DNA of 64,000 nucleotides from Frateuria terrea (GCF_900115705.1 NZ_FOXL01000007.1:160275-224274), one strand, 5' to 3'; counted from the first letter of the stretch, positions 10,161-19,517 are shown. Made by a program: numbers and translations. Notes: generated by a model from the sequence alone, not told the origin.

Positions 10161-10192
10161 CGCCGGTACGCGCATGCACTGGCGTACCGGCG
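10161..10192 (+). terminator. Hairpin between receptor and thioredoxin-like gene
   Basis: A perfect 11-bp inverted repeat (CGCCGGTACGC and its complement) with a 10-nt loop lies 50 bases after the receptor stop. A smaller CCGGCC/GGCCGG hairpin precedes it. There is no T-tract, so it may be mRNA-stabilising or Rho-linked rather than an intrinsic terminator. Confidence 0.5.
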
Positions 10193-10208
10193 CCTAAGGA
10201 GTCCTTCC

Positions 10209-11153
10209 ATGAAAAAGCTGCTGGTACTGGCGTGCTGGCTGTTGGGTATCGCCACCTGCTCGGGCCATCCCTCGTCGCCGGTCCCGGCCGAATTCACCGG
10301 CATCACCCAGTGGTTCAACTCGCCACCGCTCACGATGGCAGGCCTGCGCGGCAAGGTCGTGCTGGTCGACTTCTGGGCGTACTCCTGCATCAACTGCATT
10401 CGCGCCATGCCGCATGTCGAGCACCTGTACGAAACCTACAAGGACAAGGGGCTGGTGGTGGTGGGCGTGCACTCGCCCGAATTCGACTTCGAGCAGGACC
10501 CGGCCAACGTGCGCGCAGCGATGGAACGCATGCGCATCACCTATCCGGTGGCGATGGACAACCACCTGGACACCTGGCGCGCCTGGCACAACGCGTTCTG
10601 GCCGGCGGAGTACCTGGTCGATGCGAATGGACGACTGATCGGCCACCACTACGGCGAGGGCGACTACGACAGGATGGAAAACGCCATTCGATTGCTGCTG
10701 GGCATGGACATGTCGACGCCGGGCCCGCGGTCCGACGGAGTGGCTCCCGGCCCGGGCGATACGCCCGAGTTGCACCTGGGCAGCGACAGCCAGCACGGCT
10801 TCGGCAACCTGGAGAGCGGTCGCGAAGGCGTGCGCCGCTTCACCATCCCGCCGCGGCTGGCCCTGCATCACTTTGCGCTCGGCGGCCCTTGGGAAATCAC
10901 GCGCGAGTGCGCCCGTTCGATGGGCCAGACCGAGCTGCACATCCGCTTCAAGGCCGCCAGGCTCTACGTGGTGGCCAGTGCCCGGGCGCCGACCCCGCTC
11001 GACGTGCAGGTGGATGGCAAGCCGCAACCGGCCGTGATCGTGCAGGGCAGCCGCCTCTACACGCTGTTCGATAGCCATGATGACGCCGAACATGTGCTCG
11101 TGCTGCGCATCCGAACCTCTGACGTACGCGTTTACTCCGTCACTTTCGGTTGA
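10209..11153 (+). CDS. DipZ-like secreted thioredoxin-fold protein
   Basis: Exported redox protein of 314 residues. It has an N-terminal signal peptide with a Cys near 18 (ATCSG), possibly a lipobox. A TlpA/DsbE-like thioredoxin domain (about 30-175) carries the active site SCINC (Cys60, Cys63) after VVLVDFWAY. The C-terminal half (about 200-314) is a beta-rich domain like that following thioredoxin in mycobacterial DipZ, which has a carbohydrate-binding-like fold. There is no CcdA membrane domain, so this is a DipZ without its transporter part. The start has AAGGAG 9 nt upstream. Substrate unknown; it probably reduces or protects thiols in the periplasm. Confidence 0.87.
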   Translation: MKKLLVLACWLLGIATCSGHPSSPVPAEFTGITQWFNSPPLTMAGLRGKVVLVDFWAYSCINCIRAMPHVEHLYETYKDKGLVVVGVHSPEFDFEQDPANVRAAMERMRITYPVAMDNHLDTWRAWHNAFWPAEYLVDANGRLIGHHYGEGDYDRMENAIRLLLGMDMSTPGPRSDGVAPGPGDTPELHLGSDSQHGFGNLESGREGVRRFTIPPRLALHHFALGGPWEITRECARSMGQTELHIRFKAARLYVVASARAPTPLDVQVDGKPQPAVIVQGSRLYTLFDSHDDAEHVLVLRIRTSDVRVYSVTFG

Positions 11154-11345
11154 GCGAGCGACGGATCGCCCACGCAAGCTCCTGCCCGAAATCCAGTGCA
11201 GCACGAGGGAAGTCAGGGCGGCCGCGGGACGGCCTGCGGCCAGACGATAGAGCCTGGATATAAGCCACTGGTTGATGCAGGCCCGGGTTGTGCACACACT
11301 CTGACGGCGGCCACCCCTGCGGTCACACCACCACTGAGCGTATGC

Positions 11346-12776
11346 ATGTTCCTCGAACTGGACGGGTGCGGTCCCCGTTATGCGCAGTTGATCCGCTCTC
11401 TGAGGAGCGCCATTCTGGATGGGCGCATGGCGCCTGGTTCGCGCCTTCCACCCACCCGCGAGCTGGCCCGTGACCTGGGCATGTCGCGCACGACCCTGCT
11501 GACGGCGTACGAACAGTTGCGCGCCGAGGGGTACATAGAGGGTCGGGTCGGGTCCGGAAGTTATGTGGCCCGCCTCCAGCTCACCCCGCCCCTGCGACCG
11601 GCTGTCGGTGGCGACGATGCGCCCACGTCGCGCTTCGCCGAACGTGCCCGGCAATTCCGCGAGCGAAAGATCGCGAGGCGACACTTCGGACTGCGCTATG
11701 AATTGCGCTTCGGCGACCCGCTCACCAATCCAGCCCTGAACGCCGCATGGGGACGCGAACTGGCGCGTGCGACCGCCTATTCACCGCTTACCGTCATCGG
11801 CGCCTGGGGCCTGCCGGCACTGCGCCAGCAGGTCTGCGATTACCTCGCACGGCGCCGCGGCCTGCAGGCAAGCCCCGACGATATCCTGATCGTCTCGGGA
11901 ACCCAGCAGGCCTACGCGTTGTGCGCCCGCGTTCTGCTCGACGAAGGCGACACGGTCGTGCTGGAGGAGCCGCACTACTTCGGCGCGTACCACGTGATGG
12001 TCACGCACGGGGCCCGGTTGCATCCGGTGAGGACCGACGATGAAGGCCTGGTCTGCGCCGAGTTGCCGGCAACGGCGCCCAAGCTCATTCTCACCACGCC
12101 CTCGCACCAGTTCCCCACCGGAGCGGTCCTCTCGCTGCCACGCCGGCTTGAACTGCTGCGTTACGCCTCGCTCAAGCGCTGCTGGATCCTGGAGGACGAC
12201 TACGACGGCGAGTTCCGCTACGACGCCCATCCGCTGGCCGCCCTGCGCGCGCTCGACGAAGCAGACCGGGTGATCTACGCCGGCACCTTCTCCAAGACGC
12301 TGTTCGGCGGCCTTCGCCTGGCGTATCTCGTGCTGCCCGCCGCGCTTCGCGAGGACTTCATCACCGCAAAATACCTGAGCGACATGTCCTCGGGCGGGAT
12401 CGAACAGGCCGCCCTCGCCCATTTCATGGAGAGCGGCGGGTTCGAACGCCATCTGCGTCATGCGCGCAAGGAGCTGCAGGCCCGCCGCGAAGCCCTGATC
12501 GCCGGCTTGCATCGCCATGCGGGAGAGCGCGTCGAGATCGTGCATTCCCCGGCCGGCATGCATGTGGTGGCCTGGCTGAACGGTTATGACCATAAACGCG
12601 CCGAGACCCTCATCGCGCACGCCCGCGAACGCGGGCTCGGCTTGTATTCGATGGCGCCACATTACCTGCAGCCACCCGCGCGACCGGGCCTGCTGCTCGG
12701 GTATTGCAGCCTGTCGGTCACCGAGCTGCGGGAGGCCACGCAGCTGTTGGGCGAATGCATGGATGCGGTCCCGTAG
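11346..12776 (+). CDS. MocR/PdxR family regulator (GntR HTH plus aminotransferase)
   Basis: Chimeric transcription factor of 476 residues: a GntR winged helix (about 1-75, with SRLPPTRELARDLGMSRTT) joined to a class I aminotransferase-like domain (about 105-470). The PLP lysine is in GTFSKTLFGG (Lys317). Family members sense PLP or an amino compound and control vitamin B6, GABA or amino-acid genes, often a divergent neighbour. The neighbour upstream is not divergent here and I see no pdx gene, so the target is unknown. ATG 11346 was chosen because the HTH begins immediately after it; the upstream 50 codons look non-coding. Confidence 0.92.
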   Translation: MFLELDGCGPRYAQLIRSLRSAILDGRMAPGSRLPPTRELARDLGMSRTTLLTAYEQLRAEGYIEGRVGSGSYVARLQLTPPLRPAVGGDDAPTSRFAERARQFRERKIARRHFGLRYELRFGDPLTNPALNAAWGRELARATAYSPLTVIGAWGLPALRQQVCDYLARRRGLQASPDDILIVSGTQQAYALCARVLLDEGDTVVLEEPHYFGAYHVMVTHGARLHPVRTDDEGLVCAELPATAPKLILTTPSHQFPTGAVLSLPRRLELLRYASLKRCWILEDDYDGEFRYDAHPLAALRALDEADRVIYAGTFSKTLFGGLRLAYLVLPAALREDFITAKYLSDMSSGGIEQAALAHFMESGGFERHLRHARKELQARREALIAGLHRHAGERVEIVHSPAGMHVVAWLNGYDHKRAETLIAHARERGLGLYSMAPHYLQPPARPGLLLGYCSLSVTELREATQLLGECMDAVP

Positions 12777-13187
12777 AAAGCGACCTGGATTTCGCCCGGA
12801 ACCACTGCTCCCCTGCAGTCGACCGGGCATGGCAGGGAGCCGGAACCACGCAAATTGGCCTGGTTCCCGCCGAACGGATTGGCTATGTATTCCTGGTTGT
12901 CCAGCGCCTAGGCTTCCGCGCAACTCCCGGCGGTTACCCCCGTGACGTCCTCGGTTCGCCCTGCCGTCTCCCCAGCGGCAGGCGGGCCTCTTTTTTGTTT
13001 GGCGATGACCATGGCAGAGGCAAGGCACGCAAACCTGGGGTGTGAAGGAGCGAGCCTTGGGCATCGAGCTGGCGCCTGCTTTCCGAGGACGACTGTCCTG
13101 ACACGCTTGAGGCGCACCCCGCGAACGATCGACGCGATCCATCACGAAGCTCTTTCCTATCGCCCATCCAAGAAGGGGAATACCACC
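12777..13187 (+). promoter_or_regulatory. Intergenic region before exported hydrolase, with terminator-like hairpin
   Basis: About 410 bases without a recognised gene. A 7-bp stem (CCTGCCG at 12960-12966, CGGCAGG at 12976-12982) is followed 8 nt later by six T (12991-12996), so it could terminate the MocR transcript. The ribosome binding site of the next gene (AAGAAGGGG) is at the right end. Confidence 0.45.
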
Positions 13188-14108
13188 ATGCACAAGCATG
13201 TGCTCCGAGATCTCCTGCTCGCCGGCCTTGCCGCCAGCGTGACCGGCCTCTGCAGCCAGCAGGCTCGTTCTGCGCCTGCCGAGCCCCCCTCGCAGACCCG
13301 CGCATCGATGGAGGTGGTGCAGATTCCCAGCCACGGCGCGCTGTTGAACGGGCTGGTGTACGTCGCCGCCGGCGAGGGCCCGCACCCGGCAGTGATCCTG
13401 CTGCACGGGCTCCCCGGTTTCGAGCGCAACCTTGACGTGGCGCAGGACGTCCGCCGTGCGGGCTGGGACGTGCTGAACCTCGATTACCGCGGTTCCTGGG
13501 GGACGCCGGGCGATTTTTCGTTCACTCATGGCATCGAAGACACCGCCTCCGCGCTGGCCTACCTGCGCAACCCGGCCGTCGCGAAACGGCTGCGGCTCGA
13601 TCCTGCGCACATCGTGTTGATCGGCCACAGCATGGGCGGGTTCATGGCGGTCGAGGCAGCCGCGGCCGACCCGAAAGTCGAGGCCATCGGAATGATTTCC
13701 GGTGCTGACCTCGGCGCCGGGTATCTCGGACTGCAGCGGGAAGACACGGCCCCGGTCGCGCTACGCAAGCTGGCCACAGCCCTGGGAGGCCAGGGGATGG
13801 CACCGCTCGCTGGCTGCACTCCCAGTGGCCTGGCGCATGAAGCGGCCGCACACGCGACGCAATGGGCATTTCCCACGCAGGCACCGAGGCTGAAGGACCG
13901 CGCGGTCCTGGTCATCACCGCCGACGACGGCTTTGCCGGCATGGGCGACGCCCTCGTCGAGGCGTTGCAGCGCGACGGTGACAAGCGGGTGGCCACCTTG
14001 CACCTGGCTACCGATCACGCCTACTCGGACAAACGCATCGAGCTGTCCCGGGCAGTCCTGGCTTGGCTGTCCGGACTGCCCCATGGGAGTGGGGCCGCCA
14101 CCCACTAG
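13188..14108 (+). CDS. Exported alpha/beta hydrolase
   Basis: Serine hydrolase of 306 residues with a signal peptide (about 1-29, ending ARSAPAE). The nucleophile elbow is GHSMGG (Ser148), the acid is probably in VITADDGF (about 243-250), and the catalytic His is in TDHAYSD (His277). An oxyanion segment is visible in LLHGLPGFERN. It resembles dipeptidyl aminopeptidase / dienelactone hydrolase-like esterases, but the substrate cannot be told. The start behind AAGAAGGGGAATACC is well supported. Two further small exported proteins follow on the same strand. Confidence 0.88.
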   Translation: MHKHVLRDLLLAGLAASVTGLCSQQARSAPAEPPSQTRASMEVVQIPSHGALLNGLVYVAAGEGPHPAVILLHGLPGFERNLDVAQDVRRAGWDVLNLDYRGSWGTPGDFSFTHGIEDTASALAYLRNPAVAKRLRLDPAHIVLIGHSMGGFMAVEAAAADPKVEAIGMISGADLGAGYLGLQREDTAPVALRKLATALGGQGMAPLAGCTPSGLAHEAAAHATQWAFPTQAPRLKDRAVLVITADDGFAGMGDALVEALQRDGDKRVATLHLATDHAYSDKRIELSRAVLAWLSGLPHGSGAATH

Positions 14109-14257
14109 CGAAGCAAAAACCAGGCTGTCGATCGATGCCGGTCCAGCCCCCCGTGGGGCATCGGGCCGAATTTCAACCGCGGAACCAAGCGTCCCCAACA
14201 AGATGCGGCTTGCCCGCTGGGGCGAGCACAACAACCCCTGTATCAGGATGGAATCAA

Positions 14258-14695
14258 ATGAAAAGTCTGTTCTTCGTTGCGGCGTTGACCGGCGCCGCCC
14301 ATGTCGGTGCAGCCAGGTCGACCCCAGTCTCGCTGCCCGCTTCGCTGGCGCATGCCGCCGCCGAGTTCGATCACGCGCAGATCGCCAGTGACGCCGCTGC
14401 GCTCAAGCGCCTGCTTGCCGATGACTACCTGCTGTTCAACAGCGGGGCGCAGGTCGAGGACAAGGCCGCATTCATCAAGGACTACACGGCGAAGGGTTTC
14501 GCACTGAAACCGTACAAGGTGGAGCAACAGGTGATTCGGGTCTGGCCCCACGGCGCCGTACTCGGAGGCGTGGTAACACTCCAGGGCGCCAGCGAGGGAA
14601 AGCCGTTCAAGGCGCGCCTGCGGTTTGCCGATGTCTGGCGCGAAAAAGCCGGCGTGTGGCAGGTGGCTTTCACGCAGGTCACCCGCGTCCCGTAA
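14258..14695 (+). CDS. Exported SnoaL/DUF4440-like (NTF2-fold) protein
   Basis: Small protein of 145 residues with an N-terminal signal peptide (about 1-19). The rest fits the NTF2-like cone fold of DUF4440 proteins: helix (AHAAAEFDHAQIASDAAALK), LLADDYLLFNSG, then strands ending in VWREKAGVWQVAFTQVT. Such proteins bind small molecules or act as simple isomerase-like or stress proteins; no function can be assigned. It is followed after 23 bases by another small membrane-anchored protein. Confidence 0.8.
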   Translation: MKSLFFVAALTGAAHVGAARSTPVSLPASLAHAAAEFDHAQIASDAAALKRLLADDYLLFNSGAQVEDKAAFIKDYTAKGFALKPYKVEQQVIRVWPHGAVLGGVVTLQGASEGKPFKARLRFADVWREKAGVWQVAFTQVTRVP

Positions 14696-14718
14696 CCCGC
14701 GCATCCGGAGACAGATAC

Positions 14719-15489
14719 ATGCGCCTGTTCTCACACCCGCGTTTCCTTGCCATCTATTCCGGCGTACTGACGCTGGCCGTGGCAACCGCCCTCCTTACCG
14801 GGTTTGCCCGCGTGCCGGGTAACGCTACTTTCGACAGCATCGACGTGCAGCGGATCCGCGTGGTGGCGCCCGATGGGACAGTGCGGATGGTCATCGCCAA
14901 CCATGAGCGCATGCCCGGCATCGTCGTTCGCGGCAAGGACTACCCGCATCCCAACCGCGCCCGTAGCGACCTAGCCGGCATCCTCTTCTATGACGCCGAG
15001 GGCACCGAAAGCGGCGGACTCACGTTCGGGGGACAACGCGGCGCCGACGGCAAGCCCGAGCGCGCCGGCCACCTGAGTTTCGATCAGTACGACCAGGACG
15101 AGATGATGGCGCTCAATGCAGTCCAGGATGGCGATCAGCGGCATACCGGCCTTCTGATCAAGGACGAGCCCGACTGGCCGCTGGAAAGACTGATTGTGCA
15201 CATGAAGGCACGCAAAGACGAGCCGGCCTCCGCACAAGCCAGGGATGCCGCAGCATTTCTGCGCGAGCATGGTCCCATGCATGTGGGACGGGCGTGGCTC
15301 GGGCGCAACGACGACGCGTCGTCCTCCATGGAGTTGAAGGATCCCGTGGGTCGGCCGCGCCTCATCGCGAGGGTCGCCGCCGATGGAACACCCAGCTTGC
15401 TGTTCCTCGACGAGGCCGGTCACGTCACCTCCCGCTGGCCGGAAGATGCAGCAAAGGCCAAGGCGCCTGCTGCACCCAAAACCAGATAA
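14719..15489 (+). CDS. Membrane-anchored protein of unknown function
   Basis: Protein of 256 residues with one N-terminal hydrophobic segment (about 8-30) and a periplasmic body. Two segments resemble each other: IRVVAPDGTVRMVIANHE near 52-69 and DPVGRPRLIARVAADGTPSLLFLDE near 212-236. This recalls beta-propeller or repeat proteins that read out short sequence motifs, but I do not recognise the family. The C-terminus is Lys/Ala-rich. It follows the DUF4440-like gene closely and may share its transcript. Start ATG 14719 has CGGAG upstream. Confidence 0.72.
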   Translation: MRLFSHPRFLAIYSGVLTLAVATALLTGFARVPGNATFDSIDVQRIRVVAPDGTVRMVIANHERMPGIVVRGKDYPHPNRARSDLAGILFYDAEGTESGGLTFGGQRGADGKPERAGHLSFDQYDQDEMMALNAVQDGDQRHTGLLIKDEPDWPLERLIVHMKARKDEPASAQARDAAAFLREHGPMHVGRAWLGRNDDASSSMELKDPVGRPRLIARVAADGTPSLLFLDEAGHVTSRWPEDAAKAKAPAAPKTR

Positions 15490-15618
15490 AGGCAAAGCGA
15501 TCTCCGCCCGGGCGCTCGGGTTTCCGGACCTGGCGCGGGCTCGAGATGAGCGTCCTTGGGTGAGCGTTGCGGCTCGCAATCCAGCAGAAAAAAATCCGCG
15601 TCTCCGGGGCCATGAGAG

Positions 15619-16191
15619 ATGAAGCGGCTACTCACCTCTGGCGGTGTCACCAACGCCAGTATTCGCGATGCACTTATGGCCCTTGCCGGCAAGCCTCTTG
15701 GCCAGTGCAGGGCGCTGTGCATTCCTACCGCCGAGTACGGCGATCCCATGTGCACGCCTGAGTCGGAGCATCGGGAACCAGCGGTGGGAACCATGGGTGA
15801 GGGAAGCCGACGTGCTGCTGGTAGATGGCGGCGACGCATGCTACCTCTCCCACTGGATGAAACAATCCGGGCTCGCAGCACTCCTTTCCTCGCTGCCGGG
15901 GATCGTCTGGGTCGGCGTCAGCGCCGGGAGCATGGTGATGACGCCGCGCATCGGCGAGCAATTCGCGAACTGCCGCCTGGCGGCAATGACAGTTGCCTGG
16001 GCGCGGTCGACTTCTGCATCTTTCCGCACCTGGAAAACGAATGCATGCCCGAGAACACCTTCGAGCATGCTGCGCGCTGGGCGGCCGCCCTTGGCCGACC
16101 GGCATACGCCATCGACGATCAGACCGCGATTGGCGTCGCCGACGGCGCGGTGAATGTCGTGTCCGAAGGACGCTGGAAGTTCTTTCCTTGA
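15619..16191 (+). pseudogene. pepE: Peptidase E (S51) gene, disrupted
   Basis: Remnant of an S51 alpha-aspartyl dipeptidase. The N-terminus MKRLLTSGGVTNASIRDALM reads in one frame to about 15757. The middle, with READVLLVDGGDACYLSHW and the nucleophile region WVGVSAGSMVM, reads in the next frame. After about 15970 the first frame resumes (DFCIFPHLENECMPENTFEH to the end EGRWKFFP). Compared with my recollection of intact relatives, roughly 30 residues are also missing between CTPES and GNQRWEPW. Two compensating frame changes plus an internal loss point to a real pseudogene rather than one sequencing error. Confidence 0.82.
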
Positions 16192-16270
16192 CTTTCGGTT
16201 GCGCGGGGTGAGGTCGGGATCGAGCAGCCGAGCCACTTGTACGGACGCAGGTCCGCCGCGGCATCGCTCC

Positions 16271-16621
16271 TCATGAGGGATCCGCACGCACGTAGATCCA
16301 CGCGCTGCGACCCGAGCGCAATGTCGCCCGGTGCCGTCGATAGCCACCGGCTTCGTACGCGTCGACCGCAGCCAGCTCTGCCCCGGTTACCGCGAGCGTG
16401 GCGCCGTCGACCCAATCTTCGGACCGTCCGCTTTCCTCGAGCACCGGGTGGACGGCCCTCCCGGACAGGCGCACGACGTCCGGGTCGGTAATCTGCATGT
16501 CACCGAGCCTGTAGCCGACAAGTCGATCCGGGTCGACTGCTATGACGCGCCCAAAGAGCGCCTTCTGGACGTCGCTATGGCGAAGCGTGCCGTAGGAAAA
16601 AATGAGTTCGTTTGCGTCCAT
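16271..16621 (-). CDS. Gamma-glutamylcyclotransferase (AIG2-like) family protein
   Basis: Cytosolic protein of 116 residues starting MDANELIFSYGTLRHSDVQ. The YGTLR motif near the N-terminus is the substrate-binding loop of the AIG2/GGCT-like fold, and the pattern of strands up to YRRHRATLRSGRSAWIYV fits the family length of 110-130. Family members cyclise gamma-glutamyl amines or act in small-molecule detoxification. The catalytic acid is probably one of the Glu residues in VLEESGRSEDW or the Glu in DAYEAGGY; I cannot decide which. Start ATG 16621 was chosen since the sequence upstream is unlike the family. Confidence 0.85.
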   Translation of the reverse strand: MDANELIFSYGTLRHSDVQKALFGRVIAVDPDRLVGYRLGDMQITDPDVVRLSGRAVHPVLEESGRSEDWVDGATLAVTGAELAAVDAYEAGGYRRHRATLRSGRSAWIYVRADPS

Positions 16622-17075
16622 TGCCGGGATCCGGTCAAGGCATGGGCGGCAGCGTTTAGACCCGCGATACGCCGCCGAAGCCTGGGTTGTGGGCGCGCCC
16701 CTTCCCAGCGGGGAGATGCGCCCGTCGGAAGCAAACGCCAAGCAAGAAGTCACTCTACATCGGCGGTGCCTCAAGAAGCGCAGCAGCCATTCGAGAAACC
16801 GCTCGTCCTGCACATCACCCCTGACGCGCGCAGATCACCAGACCCATCCGCGCAGACGCCCCGGGGACCGGAGTTGAACTTCGGTGGCTCCCGACACGTG
16901 CGCGTCGACGCGAATGCCCCAACCGTCGCCAGGCGCTTGACGCCTGTCGACCATCCCGAGCCGGCGAAACCTTGCGCCTGGGCGGCGAATGCGCGCAGGG
17001 CCATGTTCATGGCGCACACACGTGAACTTCACCCGCGCGGCACTGTGTCACTGGCCTGCTAACGGTTCGGCAAGG
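16622..17075. other. Divergent gap, no gene recognised
   Basis: About 450 bases between two divergent genes. A minus-strand frame (16771-17019) is open but reads like non-coding sequence, with many Cys, Ser and Gly, and matches nothing I know. Promoters for both neighbours must lie here. Confidence 0.4.
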
Positions 17076-17501
17076 ATGATCAGGGCTGCAAGCTGGCTCC
17101 GCGGCCAGCAGGGGAATGAAGTGGGGCGTTCGGATACACATCGCCGCGTGGTTGCCGGATTGGCGTTCGTCGCCATCTGGCTGACCATCGTCGCTCCGGT
17201 GATTTCCCGCGTATTGCCCCTGTGGGCCGCCGCGCCCGCGACGTCGGACATGGCATGTGCCGAGCACATGGGGCACGCCACCGATCCGCACGGGCCGCAC
17301 CCGCAGCTTCCTTCCACCGACAGGTGCGGCTACTGCGCGCTCGTCGGGCAAAGTCTGTTCCTCGTCGAAGCAGCCTGGCTGCCGATCGTTCCCCCGCAGG
17401 CCTCCTACCTCCCGCCCCACCTGCCGGACGGGTGGCATATCCGGCGGTATTCCTCGCTCGCACCGACGCCCCGCGGGCCACCCGGTTCCGTCAACGCCTG
17501 A
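17076..17501 (+). CDS. DUF2946-type membrane protein
   Basis: Protein of 141 residues with one hydrophobic segment (about 26-50, VVAGLAFVAIWLTIVAPVIS) and a periplasmic part holding MACAEHMGHATDPHGPHP and DRCGYCALVG. The paired Cys in CGYC after an His/Met-rich stretch is the hallmark of DUF2946 proteins, which often sit beside copper receptors in Proteobacteria. A role in copper handling is therefore likely but not proven. Start ATG 17076 behind CAAGG was preferred to the longer frame. Confidence 0.78.
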   Translation: MIRAASWLRGQQGNEVGRSDTHRRVVAGLAFVAIWLTIVAPVISRVLPLWAAAPATSDMACAEHMGHATDPHGPHPQLPSTDRCGYCALVGQSLFLVEAAWLPIVPPQASYLPPHLPDGWHIRRYSSLAPTPRGPPGSVNA

Positions 17502-17822
17502 GTCCATTCCTGCCGGCAGGCGGCGAGCGCCAGCGCGCTTGCCGGCGGCCGCGTCGCTGCCGCGCATCCCGCTGTCGCGTCTCCCGTGCCCGCTGACATT
17601 GCGACGGCGCAGGACGCGCCCGCGGCGCCCATGCCGACCGTGGCCAACACGCCCATGAAACCGGTGCACGAATGATGGTGACCGCCCCGAGGGCACCGCG
17701 CCGGTCCATGCCAGCCAGCGACGGCATCCGTGTCGATGGGCCGGACCACCTGGCTCAACCTGGACGCCGAGCCTGCGGACCTGCCGCAGGCGACCACTTT
17801 CCGCGACAAAGGATCTCTGCTG
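17502..17822 (+). other. Gap after DUF2946 gene
   Basis: About 320 bases. The DUF2946 frame stays open after its stop, from 17502 to 17672, and reads Ala/Pro-rich (ASALAGGRVAAAHPAVASPV) with no good start. It may be the remains of a small exported protein. No other gene seen. Confidence 0.35.
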
Positions 17823-18821
17823 ATGAATATGCCCGTCATGTCTTCAACCCGTGCCCCCGGGACGCCACGGCGCCCGCGACTGATTGCCACGATGGCCGCC
17901 ATGCTCGGAATCATCCCGGGCATGGCCGGCGCCTGCTCCACCTGCGGGTGTTCGCTCAACTCCGACTGGGCCAGCCAGGGTTATGCGACCACTTCGGGCC
18001 TGCACCTGAGTTTGCGCCAGGACTACTTCAACCAGTCCCAGCTGCGCAACGGTACCGACTCGGTCAGCCCGGGCAGCTTCTCCTACCCGACCGATAAAGA
18101 GGTCCAGCGCGAGACGATCAATCGCAACACCCTGCTCGGCGCCGACTACAACTTCTCGCGCTACTGGGGACTGAGCCTGCAGCTGCCCTACATGGACCGC
18201 TACCACCAGACCATTGCCGAAGGCGACACCGCGATATCCACCTCCGATACCCGGAGTATCGGGGACCTGCGAGTGGTTGCCCGCTACCAGGGCCTGAGTC
18301 CCGACGCCGGTTTTGGATTGCAGTTCGGCATCAAGCTGCCGACCGGCAGCTTCGGGCAGTCCTTTGTCGCGGGGCCGCAGGCGGGCGAACTCCTGGACCG
18401 CGGCCTGCAACTGGGCACCGGCACCACCGACGCATTGCTGGGCGTCTACAAGTTCGGCAACCTCGGGGAATCGCTGAGCTATTTCGCGCAGGCGATGGCG
18501 CAGGTCGCACTCGATGCGCGCGACCGGTTCCGGCCGGGCAACTCGGTCAACGTGAACCTGGGGCTGCGCTATATGGGCATGGCCCGGGTCACGCCGCAGC
18601 TGCAACTCAACCTGCACAGCGAACGACGCGAGAGCGGCGCACTGGCCGACCGGGAAAACAGCGGCGCAACACTGGGGTACCTGAGTCCCGGGGTCAGCGT
18701 GAAGCTCACGCGCCGACTGGATGCCTTCGCCTTCGTGCAGTTTCCCGTCTGGGAACGCGTCAATGGCTTGCAACTGGAGCCACGCCGACTCTGGTCGCTC
18801 GGCGTCCAGTACCGGCTCTGA
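17823..18821 (+). CDS. Outer-membrane barrel protein with Cys-rich N-terminus
   Basis: Predicted outer-membrane protein of 332 residues. A signal peptide ends near residue 38 (GMAGA), and the mature N-terminus begins CSTCGCSLNSDW, three Cys in six residues that look like a metal or cluster site. The rest shows amphipathic strands and ends in VQYRL. It resembles outer-membrane transporter-like proteins found beside DUF2946 and copper genes in Xanthomonadales. Start ATG 17823 is the first with a good signal peptide. A link to metal transport is inferred from the Cys motif and the neighbour. Confidence 0.78.
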   Translation: MNMPVMSSTRAPGTPRRPRLIATMAAMLGIIPGMAGACSTCGCSLNSDWASQGYATTSGLHLSLRQDYFNQSQLRNGTDSVSPGSFSYPTDKEVQRETINRNTLLGADYNFSRYWGLSLQLPYMDRYHQTIAEGDTAISTSDTRSIGDLRVVARYQGLSPDAGFGLQFGIKLPTGSFGQSFVAGPQAGELLDRGLQLGTGTTDALLGVYKFGNLGESLSYFAQAMAQVALDARDRFRPGNSVNVNLGLRYMGMARVTPQLQLNLHSERRESGALADRENSGATLGYLSPGVSVKLTRRLDAFAFVQFPVWERVNGLQLEPRRLWSLGVQYRL

Positions 18822-18977
18822 GGCGTTGCGTGTGCGCCATGAGTCGGAGGCAGGCCTGGCCGCCTGCCTACCGGTCCCCCCATGTAGCGGCGGCGATCGC
18901 GTGAAGCCACGTGGCTCGGGGGCAAAAGCACAGTTGGACGATGTGCCAAGATGGGCAAATTTCCAGCCTTTCCCCTT

Positions 18978-19274
18978 ATGAAACCCAGTACCTACGACTT
19001 CCGCCGGTTCCAGGAAGAGCTTGCGGCCCTGGATGGCAAACGCAACCCACCAGCCAAGGAGAGGCCCATGCCGAAAAAAGACTCGAGCCATGCTCGCCTG
19101 CTCCAGGCAAGAGCGGAATTCCTGGCGCTGCGCGAGCGCCACGGACTGACCGTCGCTGACGTCGTCGCGTTCTTTCCGGAAGAGGAAGGCGTTGCCTACC
19201 TGCAGGGGCTCATCGCGGCGAAGGAGGCGAAGCCCAAGCGTTCATCGAAGGGAACGAGAACGCCGTCTCTTTAG
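18978..19274 (+). CDS. Small basic protein of unknown function
   Basis: Protein of 98 residues, no signal peptide, rich in Lys and Arg at the C-terminus (KAKPKRSSKGTRTPSL-like). The middle, ARAEFLALRERHGLTVADVV, is helical and recalls a short DNA-binding or coiled-coil unit. I do not recognise a family; a distant nucleoid-associated protein is possible. It stands alone between the outer-membrane protein and the GntR regulator. Start ATG 18978 is the first in frame with a plausible length. Confidence 0.55.
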   Translation: MKPSTYDFRRFQEELAALDGKRNPPAKERPMPKKDSSHARLLQARAEFLALRERHGLTVADVVAFFPEEEGVAYLQGLIAAKEAKPKRSSKGTRTPSL

Positions 19275-19517
19275 CGCTACACGGCAGAAGGGAAGACCGC
19301 GGTCGCTTCCGGCCAATGCAATGGGCGCGCCATGGAGACGGCGCGCGGGCAACGCCCGCACCGGATCGGCACACCGCCTTCAACAGGCGCCAGCCGGAAG
19401 ATTGGCGCATTCATCGTCTTGCTCGATGCGAAGCGAGAACGCGGCGCCTTTGCCTGACTACCGATTTTTGTACCATGGGGCTCAGGAGACAACCATCCGC
19501 AGACATGGAGTCGAACT

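Noticed and set aside
16771..17019. Minus-strand frame of 82 codons
   Set aside because: Composition is unlike a protein (many Cys, Ser, Gly), no ribosome binding site and no recognisable family.
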